Below, one piece after another: positions 8,150 to 16,053 of a stretch of 44,729 nucleotides of DNA; position 1 is the stretch's first letter; each line of letters begins with the position of its first letter. Origin of the DNA: an uncultured Prevotella sp. Its GTDB lineage: Bacteria; Bacteroidota; Bacteroidia; Bacteroidales; Bacteroidaceae. Below the pieces are notes generated by a model. The model was not told the origin of the DNA. It did not search any database and worked only from the letters and a program-made list of their open reading frames with translations. The DNA lies in assembly GCA_900315525.1 (NCBI GenBank), contig OMZO01000028.1, positions 1 to 44,729 on the forward strand, in the 5' to 3' direction. A program made the translations under genes and the position numbers.

Positions 8150-9466
8150 TTATTTCAACTGACCTATCAGATACTGAGCTACGATATCCGTAGAGCGGTA
8201 GATGTTCTGAGAAAAGCCGTGATCGAAATACTCCTGAAGCACGAACTCACTCTTTGGCCAGATCTGATGGAAACGTTCGCCATAGGTATAAGGCACCACG
8301 CGGTCAGCATTACCGTGAATGATCAGAGCCGATCCCTGATACTTTGCAGCCGTCTCATAGATAGGCAGTGAGAAGGCAGTACGGATATAGTTACCACCAA
8401 GTTGCTGTGGTCCCCACAACTGCACGAACTCAGGCGGATCCAGCGGGTCATACTGTTTGCCGAACGTACTGCCACGAATTGCATCATCACGAAGCACGGC
8501 AGCAGGAGCCATCAATGCCACAGCACGGAAGGCATCGGTACCCAGTTCGCCTGCCGTCATCGCTGCGACGACACCACCCTGAGAATGGCCCACGATAGCC
8601 AGATCGCTGACATAGCGCAGGTCGCGCACATACTCCACCACCTTCTTGGCATCCTCAATCTCATTGGGCACCGTCATATCCCTGAACTCACCCTCACTCT
8701 CACCGTGACCATTGAAGTCAAAACGTACAGAGGCGATGCCATGAGCCTGTAGTGTGTCGCAGATCAACTCGAAAAGCGGACCATCCTTCGTACCGCCGAA
8801 ACCATGACAGAACACCACCATCGGGCATTTCTCACCTGCCTTCAGTTCCGGCTTCTGAATGATGGCAGCGAGTTTGCCGTGATCACCGTCGATGCTCACC
8901 TTCTCTCCTTTGGCACCAGGCGCATAGGCACCCGTCGTGAGTTCTTTCAGATACTTGTCCACCTTGTAGGTAAGTACGGTAGAAAGTTTTACCTGCCCAT
9001 CGGGACCAATCACCACCATCGAGGGAATCCAGTTCACGCCATAGGCTTTCGAGATATCAGTCTCCTTAAACTTCTTCAGCTCACTTACCTGAGGATAGGC
9101 AATGCGATACTTCTCAATAGCCTTCTTCCATGCCTCGACATCCGTATCCATCGATACACCCAAGAACTCGATGCCATGCTGTTTGTAGGCATTGTACATA
9201 CGCACCACCTCGGGAGCATCCTTTCGGCAGTCAGGACACCAGGAAGCCCAGAAATCGAGCACCACCGTCTTGCCCTTTGCCCATTTGGCAAACTGGAACT
9301 TCTTGCCATCGGGCTTCAGCATCTTGAAGTCAGGTGCTGCCGTCCCAGCCTTGATCAGTTCGGTTGCGTACTTGCTGTCTGGATCCTGCTGAGGACCAAA
9401 CTGCGCCTTCGTTTCCACCGCTACTCCCACCAGGAGCGCCATGGCAAATAATCTAATCAGCTTCAT
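8150..9466 (-). CDS. Periplasmic thioredoxin-like / cinnamoyl-esterase-type alpha/beta hydrolase fusion
   Basis: This 438-residue protein joins two enzymes. After a signal peptide ending near KAQ (20-22) comes a TlpA/ResA-like thioredoxin domain (about 35-180) with the redox motif WCPDC (C77, C80) and the cis-proline segment WIPSM (P148). The second half (about 190-438) is an alpha/beta hydrolase resembling LJ0536/Est1E feruloyl and cinnamoyl esterases: oxyanion region CHGFGG, FDFNGHG, nucleophile S295 in GHSQGG, acid D388 in GNADRV, and base H416 in FDHGF. Both active sites look intact. It is monocistronic. Dietary phenolic-ester cleavage is plausible for a gut Prevotella, but why a thiol-disulfide domain is attached is unknown. 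A reader should not annotate it as only one of the two. Confidence 0.85.
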   Translation of the reverse strand: MKLIRLFAMALLVGVAVETKAQFGPQQDPDSKYATELIKAGTAAPDFKMLKPDGKKFQFAKWAKGKTVVLDFWASWCPDCRKDAPEVVRMYNAYKQHGIEFLGVSMDTDVEAWKKAIEKYRIAYPQVSELKKFKETDISKAYGVNWIPSMVVIGPDGQVKLSTVLTYKVDKYLKELTTGAYAPGAKGEKVSIDGDHGKLAAIIQKPELKAGEKCPMVVFCHGFGGTKDGPLFELICDTLQAHGIASVRFDFNGHGESEGEFRDMTVPNEIEDAKKVVEYVRDLRYVSDLAIVGHSQGGVVAAMTAGELGTDAFRAVALMAPAAVLRDDAIRGSTFGKQYDPLDPPEFVQLWGPQQLGGNYIRTAFSLPIYETAAKYQGSALIIHGNADRVVPYTYGERFHQIWPKSEFVLQEYFDHGFSQNIYRSTDIVAQYLIGQLK

Positions 9467-9494
9467 CGTAAAATAAATGTTCGTACATTTTTCG

Positions 9495-9503
9495 GCAAAA
9501 ATA
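9495..9503 (-). promoter_or_regulatory. -7 promoter element of the thioredoxin-esterase gene
   Basis: TATTTTTGC on the minus strand is 28 bases before the ATG. It faces away from the plus-strand -7 box at 9527-9535; only 23 bases separate the two. Confidence 0.55.
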
Positions 9504-9526
9504 CAAAAAATATAAGAATTATTTCC

Positions 9527-9535
9527 TATCTTTGC
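9527..9535 (+). promoter_or_regulatory. -7 promoter element of the HerA-like gene
   Basis: TATCTTTGC lies 23 bases before the ATG at 9559. The expected -33 region overlaps the divergent promoter at 9495-9503. Confidence 0.6.
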
Positions 9536-9558
9536 AGAAAATTTAAACTATAAATCTT

Positions 9559-11157
9559 ATGTACGACAAGGAAAAAGGACTTTACATTGCCCATTGCGCT
9601 AACGGCGCACTCAGCATTACAGGTAAGATGGCAAACCGACATGGACTCATCGCCGGTGCCACAGGTACAGGAAAAACTGTCACCCTGCAGGTCATGGCAG
9701 AGACCTTCTGCCAGGCAGGCGTTCCCTGCTTCATGGCCGACATGAAAGGTGACCTTAGCGGTATCTCACAGGTAGGAAAGATGAGCGGTTTCATCGAGAA
9801 GCGCCTCCCCGAATTCGAGATTGCGGAGCCGCAGTTCCAGGCTTGTCCTGTACGTTTCTATGACGTCTTCGGTGAACAAGGTCACCCCATGCGCGCCACC
9901 ATCTCGCAGATGGGACCTCAACTGCTCTCTCGTCTGATGCAACTCAACGAGACACAAGACGGTGTGCTGAACATCGTGTTCCGCATCGCTGACGAACGCG
10001 GTCTGCTGCTCATCGACCTCAAGGACCTCCGTTCAATGCTCGACTGGGTGTCGAAGCACGCCAAGGAATACACCACGAAGTATGGCAATATCTCGGTACA
10101 GACCGTAGGTGCCATCCAGCGCGCCTTACTACAGTTGGAGGCTCAAGGTGCCGACAAGTTCTTCGGCGAGCCTTCGTTCGACATCTACGACCTGATGCAG
10201 ACCGAAGGTGGCAAGGGTGTGATGAGTGTGCTGGCAGCCGACAAGCTGATGATGCAGCCGAAGCTTTACTCTACCTTCCTGCTGTGGCTTCTCTCCGAGC
10301 TCTACTCCACCCTGCCGGAAGTCGGCGATATGGAACTGCCGAAGCTTGTCTTCTTCTTCGACGAGGCTCACATGCTGTTCAATGACACATCGAAGGCGCT
10401 GCTCGACAAGATTGAGCAGGTCATCCGTCTCATCCGCTCAAAGGGTGTGGGTATCTATTTCATCACCCAGAGTCCGACAGACATCCCGGAGAACATCCTC
10501 GGACAACTTGGCAACCGTGTACAGCATGCCCTCCGCGCCTATACGCCGAAAGACCAGAAGGCCGTGAAGACCGCTGCCGACACCTTCCGTGCAAATCCCG
10601 ACTTCAAGACCGACGAGGCCATCATGAACCTCGAGACCGGTGAAGCCCTCGTATCGTTCCTCGATCCGAAGGGTGCTCCCACGGTGGTAGAACGTGCGAA
10701 GATTCTCTTCCCACTCAGTCAGATAGGGGCTGTCACCGAAGGTCAGCGTCTGGATATCATCAAGCAGAGTCGCATCTATGGCAAATACGATAACCCCATA
10801 GACAGAGAGAGTGCATTCGAAGTGCTGATGGCAGAAGCCGAACAGCAGATGCAGGCCGCAGAGGAAGAAGCCGCTGCTAAGGAAGAAGCCGCTGCTAAGG
10901 AAGAAGAAAAGGCTGCTGCAAAGACAGGCAAGGAGAAGCCTGGTATCATGAGCAAGGTGATGAAAGCCATCGTCACAGCTGTTACCTCTACGTTGGCCGC
11001 CATTCTTGGCACCTACGTCAGTAATAAGGTAACAGGTAAGCAGACGAAGTCAAAGACGTCGGGCACTGGCCGCGTGGTAAAGAATGCCACCAGCGCAGCC
11101 ACCCGTACGATCACCAAGGAGCTCACACGAGACATCCTTGGCAATCTGATTAAATAA
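9559..11157 (+). CDS. HerA-like ATPase of the DUF853/YjgR family
   Basis: A 532-residue ATPase of the HerA/FtsK superfamily, related to E. coli YjgR. It has Walker A GATGTGKT (33-40), Walker [10 protein letters not shown] with D268-E269, and FITQSP as the sensor-like motif. The role of YjgR is not firmly known. The first 425 or so residues look like the complete family core. The C-terminal tail is unusual: an Ala/Glu/Lys-rich helix with EEAAAK repeats (about 433-460), then a hydrophobic segment [10 protein letters not shown] near residue 480, and a basic Thr/Ser-rich end. Its last 8 bases overlap the stop region of the convergent gene. Confidence 0.88.
   Translation: MYDKEKGLYIAHCANGALSITGKMANRHGLIAGATGTGKTVTLQVMAETFCQAGVPCFMADMKGDLSGISQVGKMSGFIEKRLPEFEIAEPQFQACPVRFYDVFGEQGHPMRATISQMGPQLLSRLMQLNETQDGVLNIVFRIADERGLLLIDLKDLRSMLDWVSKHAKEYTTKYGNISVQTVGAIQRALLQLEAQGADKFFGEPSFDIYDLMQTEGGKGVMSVLAADKLMMQPKLYSTFLLWLLSELYSTLPEVGDMELPKLVFFFDEAHMLFNDTSKALLDKIEQVIRLIRSKGVGIYFITQSPTDIPENILGQLGNRVQHALRAYTPKDQKAVKTAADTFRANPDFKTDEAIMNLETGEALVSFLDPKGAPTVVERAKILFPLSQIGAVTEGQRLDIIKQSRIYGKYDNPIDRESAFEVLMAEAEQQMQAAEEEAAAKEEAAAKEEEKAAAKTGKEKPGIMSKVMKAIVTAVTSTLAAILGTYVSNKVTGKQTKSKTSGTGRVVKNATSAATRTITKELTRDILGNLIK
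10863..10898 (+). repeat. 18-bp tandem repeat inside the HerA-like gene
   Basis: Two perfect copies of GGAAGAAGCCGCTGCTAA sit head to tail and encode an Ala/Glu/Lys helix repeat. A change in copy number would keep the frame, so tail length could vary between strains. Confidence 0.85.
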
Positions 11158-11770
11158 GGCAGATCAGGTCGTTGCCCAGATAATCCCACATCTGGGAACG
11201 CAGATTCAGACCATACTTCAGGTGATAGAAGTTATCGATCTTCCAGTTTCCATCCTCATACACCAGCTCAATACGGGCTGGTGTATAGGTATCTGAGGCA
11301 TAGACCGTAAAGTTGACAGTAGCTGTCATCTCATTGGCATCCATATTCAGATCCTGCACCTCAAACTCGTCGAAACTCACCAAGTCGGAATCGTAGGTCA
11401 TCGTCCACTTGTTCACTTCGAAGAACAATGTGCCTGTATTGTGCTCTTTGCTGCGCACAGCCATCAGCAACTTGTTCCACGACTTAGAGCAGAATGACTT
11501 GTCAAGCATATCGTTATCCACGGATCCTCCCAGATAGATACACTCGTGCTTCACAAGCGTGTACATGGCTCTTACACGCTCCAGCAGAGCTTCACGCTCT
11601 AACTGTAAAGCCATCTCTGATTTTACAGAGTCAGGCGTAGCCATCATGCTTACCTGCTCAACGATTTGCTCATCCTCAGTCTCCTGATGATGTGCCATCT
11701 GATAGCCCATGGCTAAGACACCGCCAATAAGCATACCAATCACTCCCGAAATACAAACTAAACGTTTCAA
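11150..11770 (-). CDS. Membrane-anchored or secreted protein, DUF3828-like
   Basis: A 206-residue protein with a hydrophobic N-terminus (about residues 5-22) that could be an uncleaved anchor, since no clear cleavage site follows. The remainder is soluble and acidic and ends with a beta-rich segment containing [16 protein letters not shown], which resembles the last strands of DUF3828/SnoaL-like folds. No catalytic motif is visible. It has its own promoter, a 37-base leader, and overlaps the convergent HerA-like gene by 8 bases. A small NTF2-like envelope protein is the best guess, at low certainty. Confidence 0.7.
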   Translation of the reverse strand: MKRLVCISGVIGMLIGGVLAMGYQMAHHQETEDEQIVEQVSMMATPDSVKSEMALQLEREALLERVRAMYTLVKHECIYLGGSVDNDMLDKSFCSKSWNKLLMAVRSKEHNTGTLFFEVNKWTMTYDSDLVSFDEFEVQDLNMDANEMTATVNFTVYASDTYTPARIELVYEDGNWKIDNFYHLKYGLNLRSQMWDYLGNDLICLI

Positions 11771-11806
11771 AGTAGAAAAAAATTTTAATCATTATAATGG
11801 TCGGCT

Positions 11807-11838
11807 GCAAAGTTACGAAAAAATCCGAAACCAACAAA
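11807..11838 (-). promoter_or_regulatory. Promoter of the DUF3828-like gene
   Basis: On the minus strand TTTG (11835-11838), 19 bases, then TAACTTTGC (11807-11815): a full match to the Bacteroidota housekeeping promoter, including consensus spacing. Confidence 0.75.
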
Positions 11839-11876
11839 AAAATATCGATATTTCTTAGCAAAATGTCGAAAAAAAA

Positions 11877-12434
11877 CTATTCGCAGACGGTATATATGTA
11901 TGAAGGAGCCTCGCGTGTCGTGAAATGGAACTGCGGATTCTCTTGCAGCACGGTCTTGAGGTCGTTGCTGATTCCAGTACCTATCAGCTTCAATGCCGCT
12001 TCCTTCATCGTCCACAGACGGATAAACGCGACAGCAGGGTTGGCAGCCTTCTGGATGCGCTGCAGTTCCTCGTCATTCATCGTGTATTGCGCCAGCGAAT
12101 CCTTATACGAACGGATAGACTCCACGTCGATACCCACAGGCGCATCACTGATCACGCAGGCAGCAGCCTCCTTGCAGTGACTGAGGTTGAAATAGATCTC
12201 TGGATGTCCGACGATAGCAGGCTTCCCATGCGTGTTGTATTCAAAGATCGGATTCTCTGTGATACCATAATCCTCGCGGAGGCCCTGCTTCAGCAACTGG
12301 TAGGCCAGCACGCAGAGTCGTTGGCCCTGCTCAAACTTGAACTTCAGCGCCTGTTCCCGTCGTTGCGGCGAAATCTCCTTCAGTGCCGCCTCAAGGTCAA
12401 AGTCCCAGATATCCTCACTCAATAGAATCCTCAT
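11877..12434 (-). CDS. 4'-phosphopantetheinyl transferase superfamily protein
   Basis: This 185-residue enzyme should transfer the phosphopantetheine arm of CoA to a carrier-protein serine. Numbered from the in-frame GTG one codon upstream, the family motifs are FNLSHC (83-88), VGIDVE with metal-binding D104 and E106, and WTMKEAALK with K145, E146 and K150. The ATG at 12434 is chosen over that GTG. It lies 30 bases after rmuC and is probably co-transcribed with it. The start codon abuts a heptamer repeat array that takes the place of a recognisable ribosome binding site. No polyketide or peptide synthetase gene is in the window; fatty-acid ACP is a possible target. Confidence 0.88.
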   Translation of the reverse strand: MRILLSEDIWDFDLEAALKEISPQRREQALKFKFEQGQRLCVLAYQLLKQGLREDYGITENPIFEYNTHGKPAIVGHPEIYFNLSHCKEAAACVISDAPVGIDVESIRSYKDSLAQYTMNDEELQRIQKAANPAVAFIRLWTMKEAALKLIGTGISNDLKTVLQENPQFHFTTREAPSYIYTVCE

Positions 12435-12454
12435 CACTATTCACTCTTCACTAT
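12434..12454 (+). repeat. Heptanucleotide tandem repeat TCACTNT at the PPTase start
   Basis: Three tandem heptamers, TCACTAT, TCACTCT and TCACTAT, fill most of the gap between rmuC and the transferase gene and run up to its start codon. They resemble the TCACTTT array at 3571-3591. Confidence 0.65.
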
Positions 12455-12464
12455 TACCTATTCC

Positions 12465-13769
12465 CTACTCCAGTCCAAGTTCCGGCATTGGTATTTTTCG
12501 GTTGGCATTCTCCTTGGCTCCCAAGGCTATCAGCTCCTGTCCCTTCTGCACAACGCTTTGCCTACCCGTTATCAACTTGTTGTTCGTAAAGTCGTAAGCT
12601 TTCTGTGCAGCCTGCAACTTCTCACCCAGATCGTTGTAGCGCTTGATGAAGTCACCCAGACGGTCCAGGAGGTCTTCCGCCAGTCCGAACACCTTCTCCT
12701 GATTCTCAGCCTGCTGATTCTGCACCCAGGCAATATGAATCATGTGGAGGATGCCCAGCAAGTTCTGTTCCCCTGTGACGAAGACTTTCTTTTCAAAGGC
12801 CTCCCGCCAGAGCGTGGGATCGTTGGCAAGCGCCAACTGCAACGACGATTCGAAGGGTACGAACATAATCACGAAATCCACGGCGTCGCGCCCGTTCTTG
12901 ATATACTTGGAGTAGTCCTTACGAGCCAATTCATTCACATGCTGTCGTACACTCTTGATATGATCCTGCAGATAGCGCTCCTTCTCCTCGGGCGTCTCGG
13001 CATTGACATACTTCTCGTAAGCCACAAGAGAGACCTTCGAATCGACGATGGCATCTTGTCCCTGCGGATAGTGCAGGATCACGTCGGGCTGCATCTCCTT
13101 ACCAGTCTCGTCATTCTTCAACGGGCGCCCTAGTTCGTCGCGCAGCCTCGCCTGTACCTCATAATGGATACCCTCCGTCAGTCCCTGACTGGCCAACAAG
13201 TCGCCAAGGATGATCTCACCCATATTACCACTCACCTTGTTGTCACGGCGCAACACGTTTGTCAGGCTCTCTGCCTTCTCGCCCAATTGCTGCGTCTGCT
13301 GCATCATCTGCAACATCTGCTCACGGAACGAAGCAGAGTGGGCTGCACTTTCCTTCTGGTTCTCACTGATCGCTTTCTGCATATTCGTGATAGCCTCCTT
13401 CAACGGCTGTGTGATACCCGTCATCGTCTCCGCATTCTGTTCCTTCAGTTTCGTGGCACTCGCCTCCATCAGTTGCTGGGCCATGTTCTTAAAGCGTTCC
13501 TCGTGGCGCTTCAGTTCTTCGTCCATATGCTGGCGCACCAGTTCCAACTCCCTACCCTGCGACTCCGCACGGGCGTGAAGCTGTTTGTTCTCCGACTCCA
13601 GATGGTTCACCCTGCTGGTAGCAGCACTCAACTGTTCGTTGCGCATCGCCAGTTCGATATCCTTCTTGCCAGCTACGAGGTTCACGGCATCCATGCGTTT
13701 ATCCATCAACAAGTAGATAGCTACGCCACCTACCGCCACACCTATCAGAATATATAATACAATCATCAT
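12465..13769 (-). CDS. rmuC: DNA recombination protein RmuC
   Basis: RmuC proteins limit recombination at short inverted repeats and have a nuclease-like fold. This 434-residue protein starts with one membrane segment (about 3-21), then a long coiled coil rich in Glu, Gln and Lys (about 35-175), then the conserved RmuC core (about 180-400). Family stretches include NMGEIILGDLL, DVILHYPQGQDAIVDSKVSL and DFVIMFVPFE. Length is normal. Two adjacent ATGs (13769 and 13766) are possible starts. It leads a two-gene operon with the phosphopantetheinyl transferase and is divergent from the helix-hairpin-helix gene. Confidence 0.93.
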   Translation of the reverse strand: MMIVLYILIGVAVGGVAIYLLMDKRMDAVNLVAGKKDIELAMRNEQLSAATSRVNHLESENKQLHARAESQGRELELVRQHMDEELKRHEERFKNMAQQLMEASATKLKEQNAETMTGITQPLKEAITNMQKAISENQKESAAHSASFREQMLQMMQQTQQLGEKAESLTNVLRRDNKVSGNMGEIILGDLLASQGLTEGIHYEVQARLRDELGRPLKNDETGKEMQPDVILHYPQGQDAIVDSKVSLVAYEKYVNAETPEEKERYLQDHIKSVRQHVNELARKDYSKYIKNGRDAVDFVIMFVPFESSLQLALANDPTLWREAFEKKVFVTGEQNLLGILHMIHIAWVQNQQAENQEKVFGLAEDLLDRLGDFIKRYNDLGEKLQAAQKAYDFTNNKLITGRQSVVQKGQELIALGAKENANRKIPMPELGLE

Positions 13770-13785
13770 TGAGACCTATTTTTTT

Positions 13786-13794
13786 GCAAAAGTA
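13786..13794 (-). promoter_or_regulatory. -7 promoter element of rmuC
   Basis: TACTTTTGC on the minus strand is 16 bases before the rmuC ATG, leaving a leader of about 10 bases. Confidence 0.55.
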
Positions 13795-13837
13795 TAAAAA
13801 AATCTGTGAAAAACGGCTTATTATATTGCTTTTTTTG

Positions 13838-13846
13838 TATATTTGC
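13838..13846 (+). promoter_or_regulatory. -7 promoter element of the HhH gene
   Basis: TATATTTGC on the plus strand is 40 bases before the ATG at 13887. No TTTG is found at the expected upstream spacing. Confidence 0.55.
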
Positions 13847-13886
13847 AGCAAGAAACCATTTTTATCAATCACTAAAAACTTTAATT

Positions 13887-14294
13887 ATGGATTACAAGAT
13901 TATTGACATCGAAGGTGTAGGCGACGTTTATGCAGAGAAACTCGTTGCTGCTGGTATCAACAAGGTAAGCGAACTGCTCGAGAAGTGTGCTGCTCCCAAG
14001 GGCCGCAAGGAACTGGCAGATGCAACAGGCATCAACGAGAAACTCATCCTGCGCTGGACCAACCACGCAGACCTGTTCCGTATCAACGGCGTTGGTCCTC
14101 AGTTTGCCGAACTGTTGGAGAAGGCCGGCGTTGACACTGTGAAGGAGTTCCGTCATCGTGTTGCCGAGAACCTGCAGCCGAAACTCGAGGAAATCAATGC
14201 AGAGTTCCACATCTGCGGCCGTGTTCCCGCTGCCTCTGAGGTACAGAAGATGATCGACCAAGCCAAGGAGCTGGAACCGAAAATGACATATTAA
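13887..14294 (+). CDS. Helix-hairpin-helix protein, DUF4332-like
   Basis: A 135-residue protein made of two helix-hairpin-helix units. The first contains IEGVGDVYAEKLVAAGI (about 7-23) and the second INGVGPQFAELLEKAGV (about 65-81), each with the GVG hairpin that contacts DNA backbone. This layout matches DUF4332. The protein probably binds DNA non-specifically or with structure preference; no catalytic residues are visible. An in-frame extension upstream to 13806 would cross the promoter box at 13838-13846, so I start at MDYKII. The gene is monocistronic, with its own terminator. Confidence 0.88.
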   Translation: MDYKIIDIEGVGDVYAEKLVAAGINKVSELLEKCAAPKGRKELADATGINEKLILRWTNHADLFRINGVGPQFAELLEKAGVDTVKEFRHRVAENLQPKLEEINAEFHICGRVPAASEVQKMIDQAKELEPKMTY

Positions 14295-14300
14295 GCAATA

Positions 14301-14332
14301 AGCCCCGCCAGTTGGCGGGGCTTCTTCTGTTT
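14301..14332 (+). terminator. Terminator after the HhH gene
   Basis: A perfect 9-bp GC-rich stem, AGCCCCGCC / GGCGGGGCT, with a 4-base loop (14301-14322) is followed by a T-rich but interrupted tail. Confidence 0.75.
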
Positions 14333-14396
14333 GCGTCCACAGTCCTGCGTGCTGGGGACTGGCCAGTAAACAGTACGCAAAATAACGTTTTCGCTG

Positions 14397-15827
14397 TTAT
14401 CCCATATCAACTTGGAGCTTAGGCCAGTTCACAAGGTAGAGTTGCTCGGTGGCGCGGGTGAAGGCAGTATAGAGCCAGTGGATATAGTCGGGGGTGAGCA
14501 TGTCGTCGATCATATAGCCTTGATCCAGATAGACGTGCGCCCACTGTCCGCCCTGAGCTTTATGGCAGGTGACGGCATAGGCAAATTTCACCTGAAGGGC
14601 ATTATAGTAACCATCCGTCTTCATCTTCTTGATGCGTTCAGTCTTCTGGGGAATATCCGCATAATCCTCCATGACAGCATTATAGAGTTGCTCCTGCTGT
14701 TCATGCGTCAGTGCAGGAGCCTCTGAAGTAAGGGTATCGAGGCAGAGGGTGGCGGTCAGTTCGAAGTCATCGTAATCAGGTAATTGCATGGTGACCTCCG
14801 CAAAACGGAAGCCGTATAATTCGTGGACATGACGGACGCGCTGCACGACGGCGATGTCGCCATTGGCGATGAAAGGGATTTCCTTGGATCCTTCTGTCCA
14901 GAAATAGTTGTTCTTCACAATCATCAGCTGGTCACCGCGACAGAGTTCATCCTCACGGTCGAGCACCTGATTACGGATGCCTTGATTATAGATATTGGCC
15001 CGTTTGTTGCTGCGGGTGATCACAATGGTCTCGTCTGTCCCCACCTGATAGTAGCTTGTGGAGAGAGCGTCGATAAGTTCGCCGCCTGGCACCATCTGGA
15101 TATCAGCGAACCCTGCAAAGCGGATCTTCGGCAACTGCGTCATCTCATCGTGGGTAATCATCTGACGGATCTGCGTGGCATTCCAAAGAATGCCCGACTC
15201 CTCTCCCTGTCTAAGTACCTGGTTCAGGTCACATTCATAGACACGCATACCATAGCAGCGCAGCACATCGGCCATCAACGCCGGACTCTCGTCTTCGCCC
15301 ACTGGCGGCAGCTGAGCCTTGTCGCCGATGAGCAACATACGACAGTTTGAGCCACGACCAGACTGATAGACGAAGGTCATCAGGTCGTCGAGCAGGCAAC
15401 CGCTCCCGAAAGCAGAGTCGCCATAGCCCTGATTGGCAATCATCGAGGCCTCATCTATTATAAATAAGGTGTCACGGTTCAGGTTGTCGTTGAGATTGAA
15501 TGAAGAGAGGTCGCCGGCAGACTTCTGACGATAGATACGACGATGGATGGTGTAGGCCACATGCCCCGCATTGAGTGAGAAGACTTTAGCTGCACGGCCC
15601 GTAGGTGCGAGCAGGATCATCTTCTGCTTCAGGGCGGCCATCGCACGGACGATGGCACCTGCCAGCGTGGTCTTACCCGTACCGGCAGAACCGCGCATGA
15701 TCATCACCACCTGATCGTCGCTATCGGTCATGAAGCGCGCAAACACATCGAGGGCATACGCCTGCTCGGCGGTAGGCGTGAAGCCGAAGGTCTGGCGGAT
15801 GCGGTATTTCAGTTCTTCGTAAATCAT
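14397..15827 (-). CDS. SF1 (RecD/Pif1-type) DNA helicase
   Basis: A 476-residue superfamily 1B helicase. It has Walker A GSAGTGKT (46-53), motif II DEAS (125-128), motif III GDKAQLPPVG, and C-terminal motifs VTCHKAQGGQW and YTAFTRATEQLYLV. The protein is compact, without the N-terminal RecD2 domains, and is like the AAA/UvrD_C_2-type helicases common in Bacteroidota. It likely unwinds DNA 5' to 3' during repair or replication restart; this is inferred from the family. An upstream in-frame start would overlap the -7 box at 15836-15843, so the ATG of MIYEEL is used, giving a very short leader. An imperfect hairpin around 14369-14398 covers the stop codon. Confidence 0.9.
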   Translation of the reverse strand: MIYEELKYRIRQTFGFTPTAEQAYALDVFARFMTDSDDQVVMIMRGSAGTGKTTLAGAIVRAMAALKQKMILLAPTGRAAKVFSLNAGHVAYTIHRRIYRQKSAGDLSSFNLNDNLNRDTLFIIDEASMIANQGYGDSAFGSGCLLDDLMTFVYQSGRGSNCRMLLIGDKAQLPPVGEDESPALMADVLRCYGMRVYECDLNQVLRQGEESGILWNATQIRQMITHDEMTQLPKIRFAGFADIQMVPGGELIDALSTSYYQVGTDETIVITRSNKRANIYNQGIRNQVLDREDELCRGDQLMIVKNNYFWTEGSKEIPFIANGDIAVVQRVRHVHELYGFRFAEVTMQLPDYDDFELTATLCLDTLTSEAPALTHEQQEQLYNAVMEDYADIPQKTERIKKMKTDGYYNALQVKFAYAVTCHKAQGGQWAHVYLDQGYMIDDMLTPDYIHWLYTAFTRATEQLYLVNWPKLQVDMG

Positions 15828-15835
15828 TTCGGCAA

Positions 15836-15843
15836 CAAAGGTA
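15836..15843 (-). promoter_or_regulatory. -7 promoter element of the SF1 helicase gene
   Basis: TACCTTTG on the minus strand ends 8 bases before the chosen ATG, so the transcript is almost leaderless. Confidence 0.55.
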
Positions 15844-15940
15844 GCATTTTTTTCAAACACAGAGATACTGAGGCACAGAGAAAATTAATAAAAAAACAAA
15901 AAACTCGGTATCTTTATGGCTCTGTATTGCTTTTTTTATC

Positions 15941-15949
15941 TACCTTTGC
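15941..15949 (+). promoter_or_regulatory. -7 promoter element of the microprotein/DUF3822/rsmD operon
   Basis: TACCTTTGC is 8 bases upstream of the ATG at 15958. That ATG is therefore the first start codon on the transcript. Confidence 0.65.
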
Positions 15950-15957
15950 AGACAGTT

Positions 15958-16053
15958 ATGCAATTCAACAACAAACTGACGAATATCATCCTGGCCCTGA
16001 TTGCGGTAGCACTGTTAGCCGTCTGTATCGCCAGTGTGATGAACGCAAGATGA
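15958..16053 (+). CDS. 31-residue single-pass membrane microprotein
   Basis: A short frame encodes MQFNNKLTN, then about 18 hydrophobic residues (IILALIAVALLAVCIASV), then MNAR and a TGA stop. The ATG is the first one after a good -7 box, and the stop overlaps the ATGATG start of the DUF3822 gene, so ribosomes ending here could restart directly on the next gene. A positive net charge at both ends leaves topology open. I recognise no family. It may be a real microprotein, a leader peptide that couples translation, or both. The in-frame DUF3822 extension that covers this stretch in another frame would begin inside the promoter and is not credible. Confidence 0.55.
   Translation: MQFNNKLTNIILALIAVALLAVCIASVMNAR

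Noticed and set aside
14340-14398. Imperfect hairpins between the HhH gene and the SF1 helicase (CAGTCC/GGACTG and AACAG/CTGTT)
   Set aside because: The stems are short or bulged and lack a T-run on either strand. They may help end the helicase transcript, but I cannot support a terminator call.
15927-16049. A 41-codon extension of the DUF3822 frame
   Set aside because: It begins upstream of the -7 box at 15941-15949, so it would not be on the transcript. The region is better explained by the microprotein frame.
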